Positions 17,210 to 25,783 of a DNA stretch of 64,000 bases are shown here, piece after piece; position 1 is the first letter of the stretch; each line of letters begins with the position of its first letter. The translations under genes were made by a program, and so were the position numbers. Below the pieces are notes generated by a model. That model saw nothing but the letters and a program-made list of their open reading frames with translations, made no database searches and was not told the origin of the DNA. Source of the stretch: Phyllobacterium pellucidum (GTDB lineage Bacteria > Pseudomonadota > Alphaproteobacteria > Rhizobiales > Rhizobiaceae); NCBI RefSeq assembly GCF_013327855.1, contig NZ_JABUMX010000007.1, positions 62,001-126,000 of the forward strand, read 5' to 3'.

Positions 17210-18034
17210 TCAGACCGGATCGGCTCCCATCACCAATCCTTCGATGTCGTGCTTTTGCGTCACTGGCACCAACTCATCGACCACACGGCAGACCAAATGC
17301 CTTTTCACCGAGTCCGGCAAACTTTCAAAGTAGCCCTTCGTCACCATGAGATCGTGCAGTTTCGCGTGGCCCGCTCCCGGGGCGTCCACGCCAAGGACCA
17401 TCACTGGCCGCGCTATCGGAGAGGCGTGTTCCGTGCCACGGTGCACCGTTAGCGCCGAACGACAGGAGATATCGCCAAGCTGCGGGAACTTGCGCACTGC
17501 TTTTGTCTGAAACTCCGGCCATACGGTCTTTGCAGGAAACATCTCGTGTTTCCACTCGCGACCGTCGATATATTGTGTTCCGGGCGCAATTTCGAACGGG
17601 CCCATATCCTCGGTGACATCGACGCCTGTCAGATTAAACGCGAGAGATGTAATGCGCCGCTCGACATAGGTGTCCACAGGCGAGGGGAAGTCCCGATGCC
17701 ATGGCTGGAATTTCGCGCCTTGAAATGGAACATCAAACCCGATCTCGACGATCTGATAATCCGGGCCAAGTACATTTTCGCACATCGCAGTGACCCAAGG
17801 ATGCGTGACCAGATCAATGAATCCGCCGAACTCCTCTGGATGAATTTCGACATACCACCGCCGCGGACCACGTCCGACAGCTCCGCCCGGCCGCTGTATC
17901 GCAGACCAAAAGGCGGTCATCATGTCTTCGCGCATCTGTTCAGCCCATGCGCGGGGAAAGGCCGATTTCTTGCCGACAATTCCATCGGTCTTCAAGGTCG
18001 AGACATCGTGTTGAATGTTACCGTAACTGTCCAT
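17210..18034 (-). CDS. phytanoyl-CoA dioxygenase (PhyH) family protein, 274 aa
   Basis: An Fe(II)/2-oxoglutarate-dependent oxygenase of the PhyH family. The HxD part of the iron triad is in FQPWHRDFPSPVDTY and the distal His is in LTVHRGTEHASPIARP. A double-stranded beta-helix core is suggested by the strands SLAFNLTGVDV and GPFEIAPGTQY. The start at MDSYGNIQHD was chosen because GGAGGGG lies just before it; an upstream Met in the same frame has no such site. The gene stands alone, convergent with the catalase and divergent from the cyclase. The substrate is unknown; relatives hydroxylate small molecules or CoA esters. Confidence 0.82.
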   Translation of the reverse strand: MDSYGNIQHDVSTLKTDGIVGKKSAFPRAWAEQMREDMMTAFWSAIQRPGGAVGRGPRRWYVEIHPEEFGGFIDLVTHPWVTAMCENVLGPDYQIVEIGFDVPFQGAKFQPWHRDFPSPVDTYVERRITSLAFNLTGVDVTEDMGPFEIAPGTQYIDGREWKHEMFPAKTVWPEFQTKAVRKFPQLGDISCRSALTVHRGTEHASPIARPVMVLGVDAPGAGHAKLHDLMVTKGYFESLPDSVKRHLVCRVVDELVPVTQKHDIEGLVMGADPV

Positions 18035-18193
18035 TGCCCCTCCATGCGCACAAAAACATGCGTATGCTCGTTTTGATTTATAACAATAAGCATCCCATAG
18101 GCCTGGCGGAACCACAACCTTTCACAATCGTTTCAGGGAGCACGCCAACCATCCCAAAACCAGTCTGGCCGTGCAGACGGAGCGCGTTGAGAC

Positions 18194-19123
18194 ATGGCCA
18201 TGGAAGCACCTCCGCTCGATCGCAAGTTGATCGCCATCCTTGCTGCCGATGTAGAGGGCTATTCACGGCTCATGCACCAAGACGAGGAAGGCACCCTTGC
18301 GACATTGTCATCGCACCGGGCTATCATTGACGAGATTATTGCGGCGGGACGCGGCGGGATATCCGGTACGGCTGGCGACAGTGTACTTGCCGAGTTCGCC
18401 AGTATCGTCGACGCCGTCAACAGTGCAATTTCCATTCAACGGTCCTTGGCTGTAGCCAATAAGTCCCTTCCCCAACAGGCGCGAATGCTCTGGCGGATCG
18501 GGATCAATGTGGGCGACGTCATGGTCAAGGACGGCGGCATCTTTGGTGACGGTGTCAACGTCGCATGTCGCCTTGAGGCACAGGCGGAACCCGGCGGTAT
18601 TTGCGTCACGCGCGGTGTGCGCGATCATCTGCGCGACAGGGTGGACTACCAGTTCGAGGATCTTGGGGAACACGCCGTAAAGAATATCGCGCGCCCGGTT
18701 CGGATTTTTCGTGTCTGCTTCGATCCCGAGGCAAGCTCTGATCTTCTCGATGTTCGCGCCACGCCTTCCAGGGGAAGCATTGAACTATCCGACGACAGCA
18801 ACGCGATCAAGGGCACGTCGAACCAAGTGGAACTGACGTTTTGGCAGTCGATACAGGAGACTAAGGATCCGTCGGAATACGAGGCTTACCTTGAACGGTT
18901 TCCCGACGGCGAATTTGTGGCGCTCGCCCGCGCCCGCCTGGCAAAAGCTGAGGAACCAGAGGCTGTCCCCGCTGCGGACCGGGCGGTGGAACTCGAGTTT
19001 TGGAACTCGATAAAACAGAGCAACTCCCCGGCCGCGTTCGAAGCCTACCTTCAAAAATATCCGGAAGGTGAGTTCAAAAGTCTGGCTGCAATTCGCCTGA
19101 GGGAAATTTCGGAGACTGATTAA
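18194..19123 (+). CDS. class III adenylate/guanylate cyclase with two C-terminal repeats, 309 aa
   Basis: Residues about 10-180 are a class III nucleotide cyclase catalytic domain. Metal-binding Asp19 is in ILAADVEGYS and Asp62 is in GTAGDSVLAEF, followed by RIGINVGDVM and FGDGVNVACRLEAQA. Residues 213-250 and 266-303 are two copies of a short helical repeat, both starting E-L-x-F-W and reading YEAYLERFPDGEFVALA and FEAYLQKYPEGEFKSLA. Such repeats occur in rhizobial cyclases and caspase-like proteins and probably mediate protein contacts. There is no membrane segment. A second in-frame ATG follows two codons after the chosen start. It probably makes cAMP, but the signal is unknown. Confidence 0.85.
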   Translation: MAMEAPPLDRKLIAILAADVEGYSRLMHQDEEGTLATLSSHRAIIDEIIAAGRGGISGTAGDSVLAEFASIVDAVNSAISIQRSLAVANKSLPQQARMLWRIGINVGDVMVKDGGIFGDGVNVACRLEAQAEPGGICVTRGVRDHLRDRVDYQFEDLGEHAVKNIARPVRIFRVCFDPEASSDLLDVRATPSRGSIELSDDSNAIKGTSNQVELTFWQSIQETKDPSEYEAYLERFPDGEFVALARARLAKAEEPEAVPAADRAVELEFWNSIKQSNSPAAFEAYLQKYPEGEFKSLAAIRLREISETD

Positions 19124-19269
19124 TACTGTGGGAATGGCCGACGCGCCGGGTGGACAGTTGCGTCGCTTGATTGCATCTCCCATCGAAGCCGGGATCGCGC
19201 CGAGGATTCGGGCCAGAGGCCACCGGGATGACGAAGGGTGCAAAGCTGCAGGGCGAAAACGGAGCTGGT

Positions 19270-19429
19270 TGTGATCCAGGCCGCCAACCCCTCGACACAA
19301 AAAAGATCGACGCAGCTATCAAACTCATCGAAGCTAAAACATCTCCGTCAGAAGCCCGCAAAACAGCTCGGCCTCGGTCGATCTGTCTGTCGGGAACTAC
19401 CCCGTCTGGGCATTCTGCGCACTGCGTGA
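19270..19429 (+). pseudogene. remnant of a serine recombinase (resolvase/invertase) C-terminal HTH, frameshifted
   Basis: Two frames together spell the C-terminal helix-turn-helix of a serine recombinase. Frame one gives GRQPLDTKKIDAAIKLIEA then SPSEA; a one-base shift then gives AKQLGLGRSVCRELPRLGI before a stop. Removing a single extra C after SEA (about 19356) restores a continuous match to the family pattern S-P-x-E-A-A-K-x-L-G-x-G-R-S. No catalytic N-terminal domain is visible upstream. The surrounding gap (19124-19506) holds nothing else I recognise. It is a relic of a mobile element between the cyclase and MFS genes. Confidence 0.6.
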
Positions 19430-19506
19430 TACTTGCATTGCATTCAGCTCGGACATTCCGTGCACACTTAATTATTGTTCAAAAATCCAACCATCAGCAG
19501 GTCACG

Positions 19507-20724
19507 ATGGAACAGCAAAATTCATACCGAGCCCTCACTACAATTCCCGGTCTGACGCCTCTCATTGTCGCTGCCACCCTCTCGCGTCTGGCCGGACGCA
19601 TGTTCATTCTCACGCTGGTGCTGTTCGTGCTGGCGCGGTTCTCGTCACCGGCGTTGGCCGGCTGGCTGACCTTCGCGGCAATCGTGCCTGGCCTGCTGGT
19701 TAGTCCGATCGCAGGCGTTCTGCTTGATCGCGTCGGACCGACCATAGCCGTCAGGATCGACATGATTGCCAGCGCCATATTCATTGCCGCAATCAGTATC
19801 GTGAGCTGGCTCGACTCGACGACGCCACCGGTCCTGTTCTTTCTGGTTATATTGTTTTCCCTCGCCGGTCCGCTCGGCGCGGCCGGCACCCGCACTCTGT
19901 TGCCTCGATTGGTTCCGTCTCACGCACTCGATCGAGCAAATGCGCTGGATACGGCAGTCTATGCCGTCGTTGATGTCGTCGGGCCAGCAATGGCTGGCAT
20001 TATTGTCGCGTGGCTTGGTCCTGAAAGTGCGATGTCTATGATCGCCCTCTTCTATGCAGGCGCGGCAATATGTATGTCTCTCGTGCCGTTCCTTCCAGGT
20101 CTGGCGTCAAGGCAGGCTTCGTTTCTGCAACAGACGTGGGAAGGTATCCAGATAGTCGCCAGACAATCAACGCTGCGCGGCCTTGCCATCTCCTATTCGA
20201 TGTACCAGATCACTTGGGGCGTTCTCTATGTCGTCGTTCCGGTTTTTGTCGCCAACCATTACGACACCTCCATTGGGAGTTCGGTGACAGGTTTCCTATG
20301 GGCTGCGATGGGCATTGCCGGCGGGATTGGTGCGCTGTTAGCCGGGCACCTGCGAACAACCGGTCGCGAGCGTTACATTATGGCTATCGGAATGGTAATT
20401 ACGGCCTTGGCGGCATGGCCCGTGGCAGCTGAGTTTGGGTTTGGCGGGCTGGCGATCGGCCTTATGCTTGCCGGCATCATGTCCGGTCCGATCGATGTTG
20501 CTCTGCTGACGCTTCGCCAGCGTCGAACCGATCCGCAACAACTCGGTCGCGTCATGTCGATTTCGATGAGCCTGAATCTGGCCGGTTTCCCTCTCGGTTC
20601 GGCCTTGGCCGGCATGGTGATCACGTCATCGCTGTCGACGACATTCGTTCTGGCGGGCATCGCCTCGGTCGTCGCGGCCATTGCGACGATATCGATCCCT
20701 TCGGACACCGAGGCTATAGCCTAG
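19507..20724 (+). CDS. MFS transporter, 405 aa
   Basis: A polytopic membrane protein with about 12 hydrophobic helices, beginning TPLIVAATLSRLAGRMFILT and including the inter-helix motif AGVLLDRVGPTIAVRID, which fits the major facilitator loop 2-3 signature (D-R-x-G). Length and layout match DHA3-type drug or siderophore exporters. The open frame runs 112 codons further upstream through the recombinase relic, so the ATG at 19507, preceded by AGCAGG and followed directly by the first helix, is the sensible start. The substrate is unknown. It stands alone. Confidence 0.85.
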   Translation: MEQQNSYRALTTIPGLTPLIVAATLSRLAGRMFILTLVLFVLARFSSPALAGWLTFAAIVPGLLVSPIAGVLLDRVGPTIAVRIDMIASAIFIAAISIVSWLDSTTPPVLFFLVILFSLAGPLGAAGTRTLLPRLVPSHALDRANALDTAVYAVVDVVGPAMAGIIVAWLGPESAMSMIALFYAGAAICMSLVPFLPGLASRQASFLQQTWEGIQIVARQSTLRGLAISYSMYQITWGVLYVVVPVFVANHYDTSIGSSVTGFLWAAMGIAGGIGALLAGHLRTTGRERYIMAIGMVITALAAWPVAAEFGFGGLAIGLMLAGIMSGPIDVALLTLRQRRTDPQQLGRVMSISMSLNLAGFPLGSALAGMVITSSLSTTFVLAGIASVVAAIATISIPSDTEAIA

Positions 20725-21464
20725 TCAAGCGTTGTTCAGCGGGAAACCAACGCGATACCTCTGATGTTCTCAGCGACGGCACAGAGGAAGAGCCGTCGAG
20801 ACAAACTGGCGAGCGACGCACTTGCTGAACGGCAGGAACGTTCGTTGCCGAGCAGGGCAGTGCTCATCGTTCGAAGCGGTGTATTGGTGGTCACACGTGA
20901 AGAGGGTCGTCGGGCAGGCGGGCGCAATCGGAGAAGCATTTGTTCGAAAACAGCACCGAGATTGCTGGCATCCACGCCATGCCTGGTCTCGTCAAAAAAA
21001 TCAGGCTTCTGTTTGAGCTCTCTCATCTCGAGAGGAATTGACCATCCGGCTCAGCTAAACGGACTGCAGTGTCATCAACGTCACGCATACTCCCTATGGG
21101 CTAATGTTCAAACGGCACTTGTGCGGTTAGTGTGACCTTGGCCCAATGCCCTAGATCGAATTGTTGATTTCGCCTGAACCGAAGCGTCGGACCACACCGG
21201 TCCAACATCGATGCCGCATTCGCAAACAATCACAAGATAAGCACTGTCCTGTTATCCGGCCATGCCGTGCACGCTGCAAGACTCTTGAGAAGCATGCCAT
21301 TCGCAGCGGCACATGACATTTGATGAAGACGAGTTGGCTACCCAGATCCGGGTGGTGAGCCATTATCCTGGGAAACGCGGCGTGGTTCGAACGAGCCCGG
21401 CGTATCTTTTCAATGGATAGCTTTGTTGAATGGATGGTCGGACTTTCGTGAAGGAAAGTTCGCC
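20725..21464. other. gene-poor gap before the giant-gene pair
   Basis: About 740 bases with only short overlapping open frames on both strands (up to about 125 codons), none of which has a recognisable motif, a good ribosome-binding site and a plausible composition together. It should hold the promoter of the two-gene giant operon. I found no RNA gene, repeat or insertion-sequence end. It may contain decayed coding sequence, since the recombinase relic lies nearby. Confidence 0.3.
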
Positions 21465-24400
21465 ATGCCTCCAAAGAAACCGATTTCAACGACGGTGAGT
21501 TCCGCTCCGTCAAAGTTGGTGCGTGGAACACAAGCAGCGCCGTCCTCGCAACAAGCCTCCGATCTTGTTACGGGAGCCATCGGCCCCATCGTCGACCGAA
21601 TTCCTGATCACCCCATCTTCATTCCGGATCCCAACGAGAATTTCTTCGATATCAATCGCCGGGGTGATGCGGTGGTGCGGCCGCGTGACATGCTGGTATT
21701 GCGCCTCGAATTTATCAACCTTACCGTATCAGGCGGGGCAAAGCCGCGGCTGAAGAAGTCAGCCGCCGGCTCTGCGAGCCTGATCGTACATTTCCCGCCG
21801 CAGACCATTACCGAGGAGACTTTTTTCGAAACGCCTCCCACTGCCACGCACAACCCGGACCCTCCCCGCCCCGGCACTCCGCCAAAACCCGAGCCTGGCG
21901 GGGCGGAAGCACTCACGGGACCACCGGTCCGTGCACGAATTGCCGGCGAATCGAGGCTCGCGTTCAAAGTTCCGGACGGCTTCGACATTCCCTATACGCT
22001 GGAGGATGTCCTTGCCGCCTGCGAAACGCTCGAACTTTCCGTTCCCGCCAATGCACGGCCGCCCGCAGCGCCTCGCCCTCCGATTGTCTTTACCGATATA
22101 TTCGCTTCCAATTTCGGCAAGCTGAGTGCGCGTCAACGAGCATCCCTGACAAGTTTTGCGGCGCGAAGCCTGCGCATCGCCGCTGTCCAGGGCAATGCCA
22201 GCGCGTTTGAACTGCGCCAGGCTACGGGTGGTCCCGGATTGAAGGCGCTGAAACCCGGCAGGCTCGGCGCATCCGATCTTGTCCAGATCGGACCTGTCAT
22301 CGACGCCGGCACTTTCCCGACGTTGCGGGGTCCGCGCCCGGCCCTGCCTGGCCTGAACCAGACCGCAATCGAAATGCCATGGCGGCTGATCCTCAGTCCG
22401 CACGGCGCGGAACGCTGGCGCCATGCAGCGCTTCCCATTTATTCGGAGCAGACCGGGCGGACCGAATTGTGGCATTCGCGTCTGGTCGCACCATCCCAAA
22501 CCGGACCGACGATCGAGCCCCCAAATGCTGACTCGCAACGGACCGTGAGAGCCGTGTGGGCGCTCACCGGCGAGGGATCGCCCAAGCCGATGCAATCGGA
22601 CTATCCCGCGGGCAACTTGCCCAATCCCAACAACAGCCCGTTCCGTATGCCCATGGACGATTTCGATCGCTTTCAGATCGTCCATCTCTCGTCGAATTTC
22701 TCGAAATCGAACTACGCACCTTTGCCGGTCAATGCCAACCTCATGATGCTCTCTGCCCTTGGTGGCTGGCTGGATTCAAGGGGCGGCTGGGATCCCGTTG
22801 GCCTGTCGGTGGAGGAATGGGCTCATCGCGCCACCATGGGGCGGGATCACTATGTGCGTGTCGTCTACAAGGGTTTCCTCTTCCCATTCGGTCATCGCGT
22901 CTCCCTCATCAAGGTTAGCGAGCGCAAATTCCACAATGGCAAGGGATCGGACCAGGCCATGCCGGGCAATACGGCATATCTGCGCCAGCGGCTGTTCATC
23001 ATAGTGCGTGAGCGCGAACGCACATTCGTGGATCCGGACCTTACCAACAAAGACGAGACCATCGCGCTGCACCGGCAAATGCCGTTTTCGAGTGTTCGAA
23101 TTCTGACCGCCGTCACGCCAAGCCTCGACAGGCCGGATCAGGCGCCGGGCTCCATCGTCGGCAATCAGACCATGTTCTGGCCCTGCGTCGGCGGGCAACC
23201 CTTCAAGTTCCAGATGTCGGCCACCGACATCGACGGGCGCACGGTACAATTCGAACTCCCGATGATCTTCATCGATTTTTCTTTGGCAAGCCCGGTGAAG
23301 GACGGCTCAGCCCCGGTTCTGAAACCCAATTTCGATCTTGCCGAAACCAATGCCGATAAGGCCCGCGGCGCCTGGAACGATCCTTCTCATTCAGGTTGGA
23401 AGACTGCCCCGCTCAAGCGCCAACGCGTAGCGCTGGCACCAAGCGTCAAAGCCGGCGACACTTCGGTCGAGGCGGAATCGATAACGTTTGACGGTTTTGT
23501 CGAGAAACAGAACCTCAAGCTCCGCGCCTACAGCGAGAACCTTTCCAAACCCATCTTTTACCCCATGGTCCAACAAGCCGGCGTTCGCATCGCCGCCCTT
23601 GCGCAGTTAACCGGCAGTTCCGCATCGAACACGGTCAAATGGAACGCACGCTATCTGAGCGCCGGCTTTACCAACAATCAGGGCGAAGTCTTTGTCGACG
23701 TCGTCAGCGAGCCCGGCATGGCTCAGCTTAATTTTTCGACCCAGGGAGACAGGTCGGGAGGCTTTGTCCAGCCGAATCTCACGCCGAGCGCGCTCTCGCG
23801 TCTGACCGGTCCTGTAACCGGCAACGTATCCGATTTCATGGATGGGAAAATGACCGGCAGCAATGCGTTTCCGGCCACCCTGTCTGATCTTCCCTTGCCG
23901 CTGCTGTTTGGCTGCATTCCGCTCGGCGATGTCATCCAGGCAGTCACCAACCTTGGCGACAAGCCCGAACAGGTCCCGAAATTTGCCAGCGAAGCCAGCA
24001 CCAAGGTCGAAAGCTTCATCAACGGGCTCGTGCGTCTCTTCGAATTTGTCACGCATCTGGCTGACAGTCCGGGTAGCATCGCCGACGCGGCCCTCGAGGT
24101 TGTCCGCGGAACTTTGGACGACCTCATTGAGCAGGCCGAAGCCTATCAAGCCGCGCTCGTTGCCAATGCCAAGGCGCGTGTAAATGATTTGAAGAATGCG
24201 GTCCTTGCGGTAAAATCGGAAATCGCTCCGCTGCTGGCGGTAACGAGCGTCGACCTCGCCCTGCCGCTGGGCGGACTTGCCGGCGCTCTCACCAATGTCA
24301 ACAACGCCGCTGACCAGTTGCTGGCGGCCGCCGATGCGCAGGTCGGGGGTGTATCCCTTCCAGCAGGCTTCCGGCAGTCGTTGAAGCTGATCGCCAACCA

Positions 24401-25772
24401 GACCAAAGCACTCGCGAACGACGTGGCGACGATCACCACCCTTATCACGCAAGGGAAAGAGCTTTATCTGGCGCTCGAGGCGATTGTCGGCCATCCGGAA
24501 AACCTGCCGCAATTGCTGGGCGATCCCGCCACGCTAGGCGGTCTGATGACGGCGGTGCAGGCTAAGATCACCCCCTTGCACGATACCGTCAAAGCGTCGC
24601 GACTGCTCGACGGCGCGCCAAAACAGGCAATTCTTTCGGCCATCGAACTCGTCGTCGAGATCCTCAACGCGGCAGGCGACCTTTTAAAACTCCTCGAAAT
24701 GCTGACCGGCGATGAACTGACGATCCGCTTCGACTGGAACCCGCCGATCGACAACTGGGCCCTCCCGGGTGTCGACAAAGCGAAGAACCCGATGTTCCGC
24801 GCCAATGACAAACGCGGCTTCCTCGTCGCCGTGGAAGCCAAGGTCAAGAAGAACGGCAGCAGCGCGCCGAAGATCAACGTCGTCTGCAGCCTGAAGCATT
24901 TCGACCTGGTCTTGATCGCACCGGCAAGTTTCATCGAACTCAATTTCGAGAAGATCGAGTTCCGCGTCGACAGTGCCGCGAAGATGGACGTCGACGTAAT
25001 GCTCAACGACATCAAATTTGTCGGGCCGCTGAGTTTCGTCGAGACCTTGCGCGATCTCATACCGCTCGATGGCTTCTCCGATCCGCCCTATCTCGACATC
25101 ACCCCTCAGGGCATAGATGCCGGCTTTTCGCTTACCTTGCCGACAATTGCCATCGGACTGTTCAACCTCAGCAATCTGAGCCTTGGCGCCGGCTTTACCG
25201 TGCCGTTCATCGGACAGCCGCTGTCCGTCCGCTTTAATTTCTGCACCCGCGAACAGCCGTTCAACCTGACTGTTTCGCTTTTCGGCGGCGGCGGATTTTT
25301 TGGCATTACGCTGGACCCGCACGGCATACAGATCCTCGAGGCGTCTTTTGAATTCGGTGCGAGCATCTCCATCGATCTCGGCGTCGCTTCAGGCGGGGTC
25401 CATGTCATGGCGGGCATCTACTTCCGCATGGAGAAAGATGCTTGTTCGTTGACCGGCTATTTCCGCCTCGGCGGTTATGTGAGCGTACTTGGGCTGATTT
25501 CCTGTTCGCTCGAACTCTATCTCGAACTTCGCTACGAATTCGAGAGTGGGAAATGCGTCGGCAAGGCGCAGCTGACAATCGAAATTGAAATATTCATGTT
25601 CTCGACAAGCGTCACCGTAACCTGCGAACGAAAATTTGCCGGAGCTAACGGCGATCCGACATTCCGCGATCTCATGGGGGTCAACGCGGCGCTGCCGATC
25701 GCCGAGGAGCTCGAACTGATCGACACCGATACCGATTACGCATGGCGTGAATATGTAGAGGCGTTCGCCTAA
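21465..25772 (+). CDS. giant protein of unknown function, 1435 aa (first of pair)
   Basis: I do not recognise this protein. The start MPPKKPIS has AAGGA at normal spacing. It has no signal peptide and no clear membrane helix. Residues about 20-820 are mainly beta-rich, with a proline-rich loop near 130-150 (NPDPPRPGTPPKPEPGG). Residues about 825-1080 are a long alanine/leucine-rich helical region that could form a coiled coil or bundle (for example ALEVVRGTLDDLIEQAEAYQ). Residues about 1085-1420 are a chain of alternating amphipathic strands with glycine turns (VSLFGGGGFFGITLDPHGI, FEFGASISIDLGVASGG), like a beta-barrel, beta-helix or lipid-binding sheet. The next giant gene starts 11 bases after the stop, so they should be co-expressed. 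Confidence 0.75.
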   Translation: MPPKKPISTTVSSAPSKLVRGTQAAPSSQQASDLVTGAIGPIVDRIPDHPIFIPDPNENFFDINRRGDAVVRPRDMLVLRLEFINLTVSGGAKPRLKKSAAGSASLIVHFPPQTITEETFFETPPTATHNPDPPRPGTPPKPEPGGAEALTGPPVRARIAGESRLAFKVPDGFDIPYTLEDVLAACETLELSVPANARPPAAPRPPIVFTDIFASNFGKLSARQRASLTSFAARSLRIAAVQGNASAFELRQATGGPGLKALKPGRLGASDLVQIGPVIDAGTFPTLRGPRPALPGLNQTAIEMPWRLILSPHGAERWRHAALPIYSEQTGRTELWHSRLVAPSQTGPTIEPPNADSQRTVRAVWALTGEGSPKPMQSDYPAGNLPNPNNSPFRMPMDDFDRFQIVHLSSNFSKSNYAPLPVNANLMMLSALGGWLDSRGGWDPVGLSVEEWAHRATMGRDHYVRVVYKGFLFPFGHRVSLIKVSERKFHNGKGSDQAMPGNTAYLRQRLFIIVRERERTFVDPDLTNKDETIALHRQMPFSSVRILTAVTPSLDRPDQAPGSIVGNQTMFWPCVGGQPFKFQMSATDIDGRTVQFELPMIFIDFSLASPVKDGSAPVLKPNFDLAETNADKARGAWNDPSHSGWKTAPLKRQRVALAPSVKAGDTSVEAESITFDGFVEKQNLKLRAYSENLSKPIFYPMVQQAGVRIAALAQLTGSSASNTVKWNARYLSAGFTNNQGEVFVDVVSEPGMAQLNFSTQGDRSGGFVQPNLTPSALSRLTGPVTGNVSDFMDGKMTGSNAFPATLSDLPLPLLFGCIPLGDVIQAVTNLGDKPEQVPKFASEASTKVESFINGLVRLFEFVTHLADSPGSIADAALEVVRGTLDDLIEQAEAYQAALVANAKARVNDLKNAVLAVKSEIAPLLAVTSVDLALPLGGLAGALTNVNNAADQLLAAADAQVGGVSLPAGFRQSLKLIANQTKALANDVATITTLITQGKELYLALEAIVGHPENLPQLLGDPATLGGLMTAVQAKITPLHDTVKASRLLDGAPKQAILSAIELVVEILNAAGDLLKLLEMLTGDELTIRFDWNPPIDNWALPGVDKAKNPMFRANDKRGFLVAVEAKVKKNGSSAPKINVVCSLKHFDLVLIAPASFIELNFEKIEFRVDSAAKMDVDVMLNDIKFVGPLSFVETLRDLIPLDGFSDPPYLDITPQGIDAGFSLTLPTIAIGLFNLSNLSLGAGFTVPFIGQPLSVRFNFCTREQPFNLTVSLFGGGGFFGITLDPHGIQILEASFEFGASISIDLGVASGGVHVMAGIYFRMEKDACSLTGYFRLGGYVSVLGLISCSLELYLELRYEFESGKCVGKAQLTIEIEIFMFSTSVTVTCERKFAGANGDPTFRDLMGVNAALPIAEELELIDTDTDYAWREYVEAFA

Positions 25773-25783
25773 GGGAGGGGAGC

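Noticed and set aside
19171-20724. A 517-residue MFS protein starting at 19171
   Set aside because: The first 112 codons overlap the recombinase relic and are not membrane-like; the protein starts at 19507.
20736-21135. Possible transposase remnants in overlapping short frames
   Set aside because: No DDE, IS-family or terminal-repeat pattern could be recognised on either strand.
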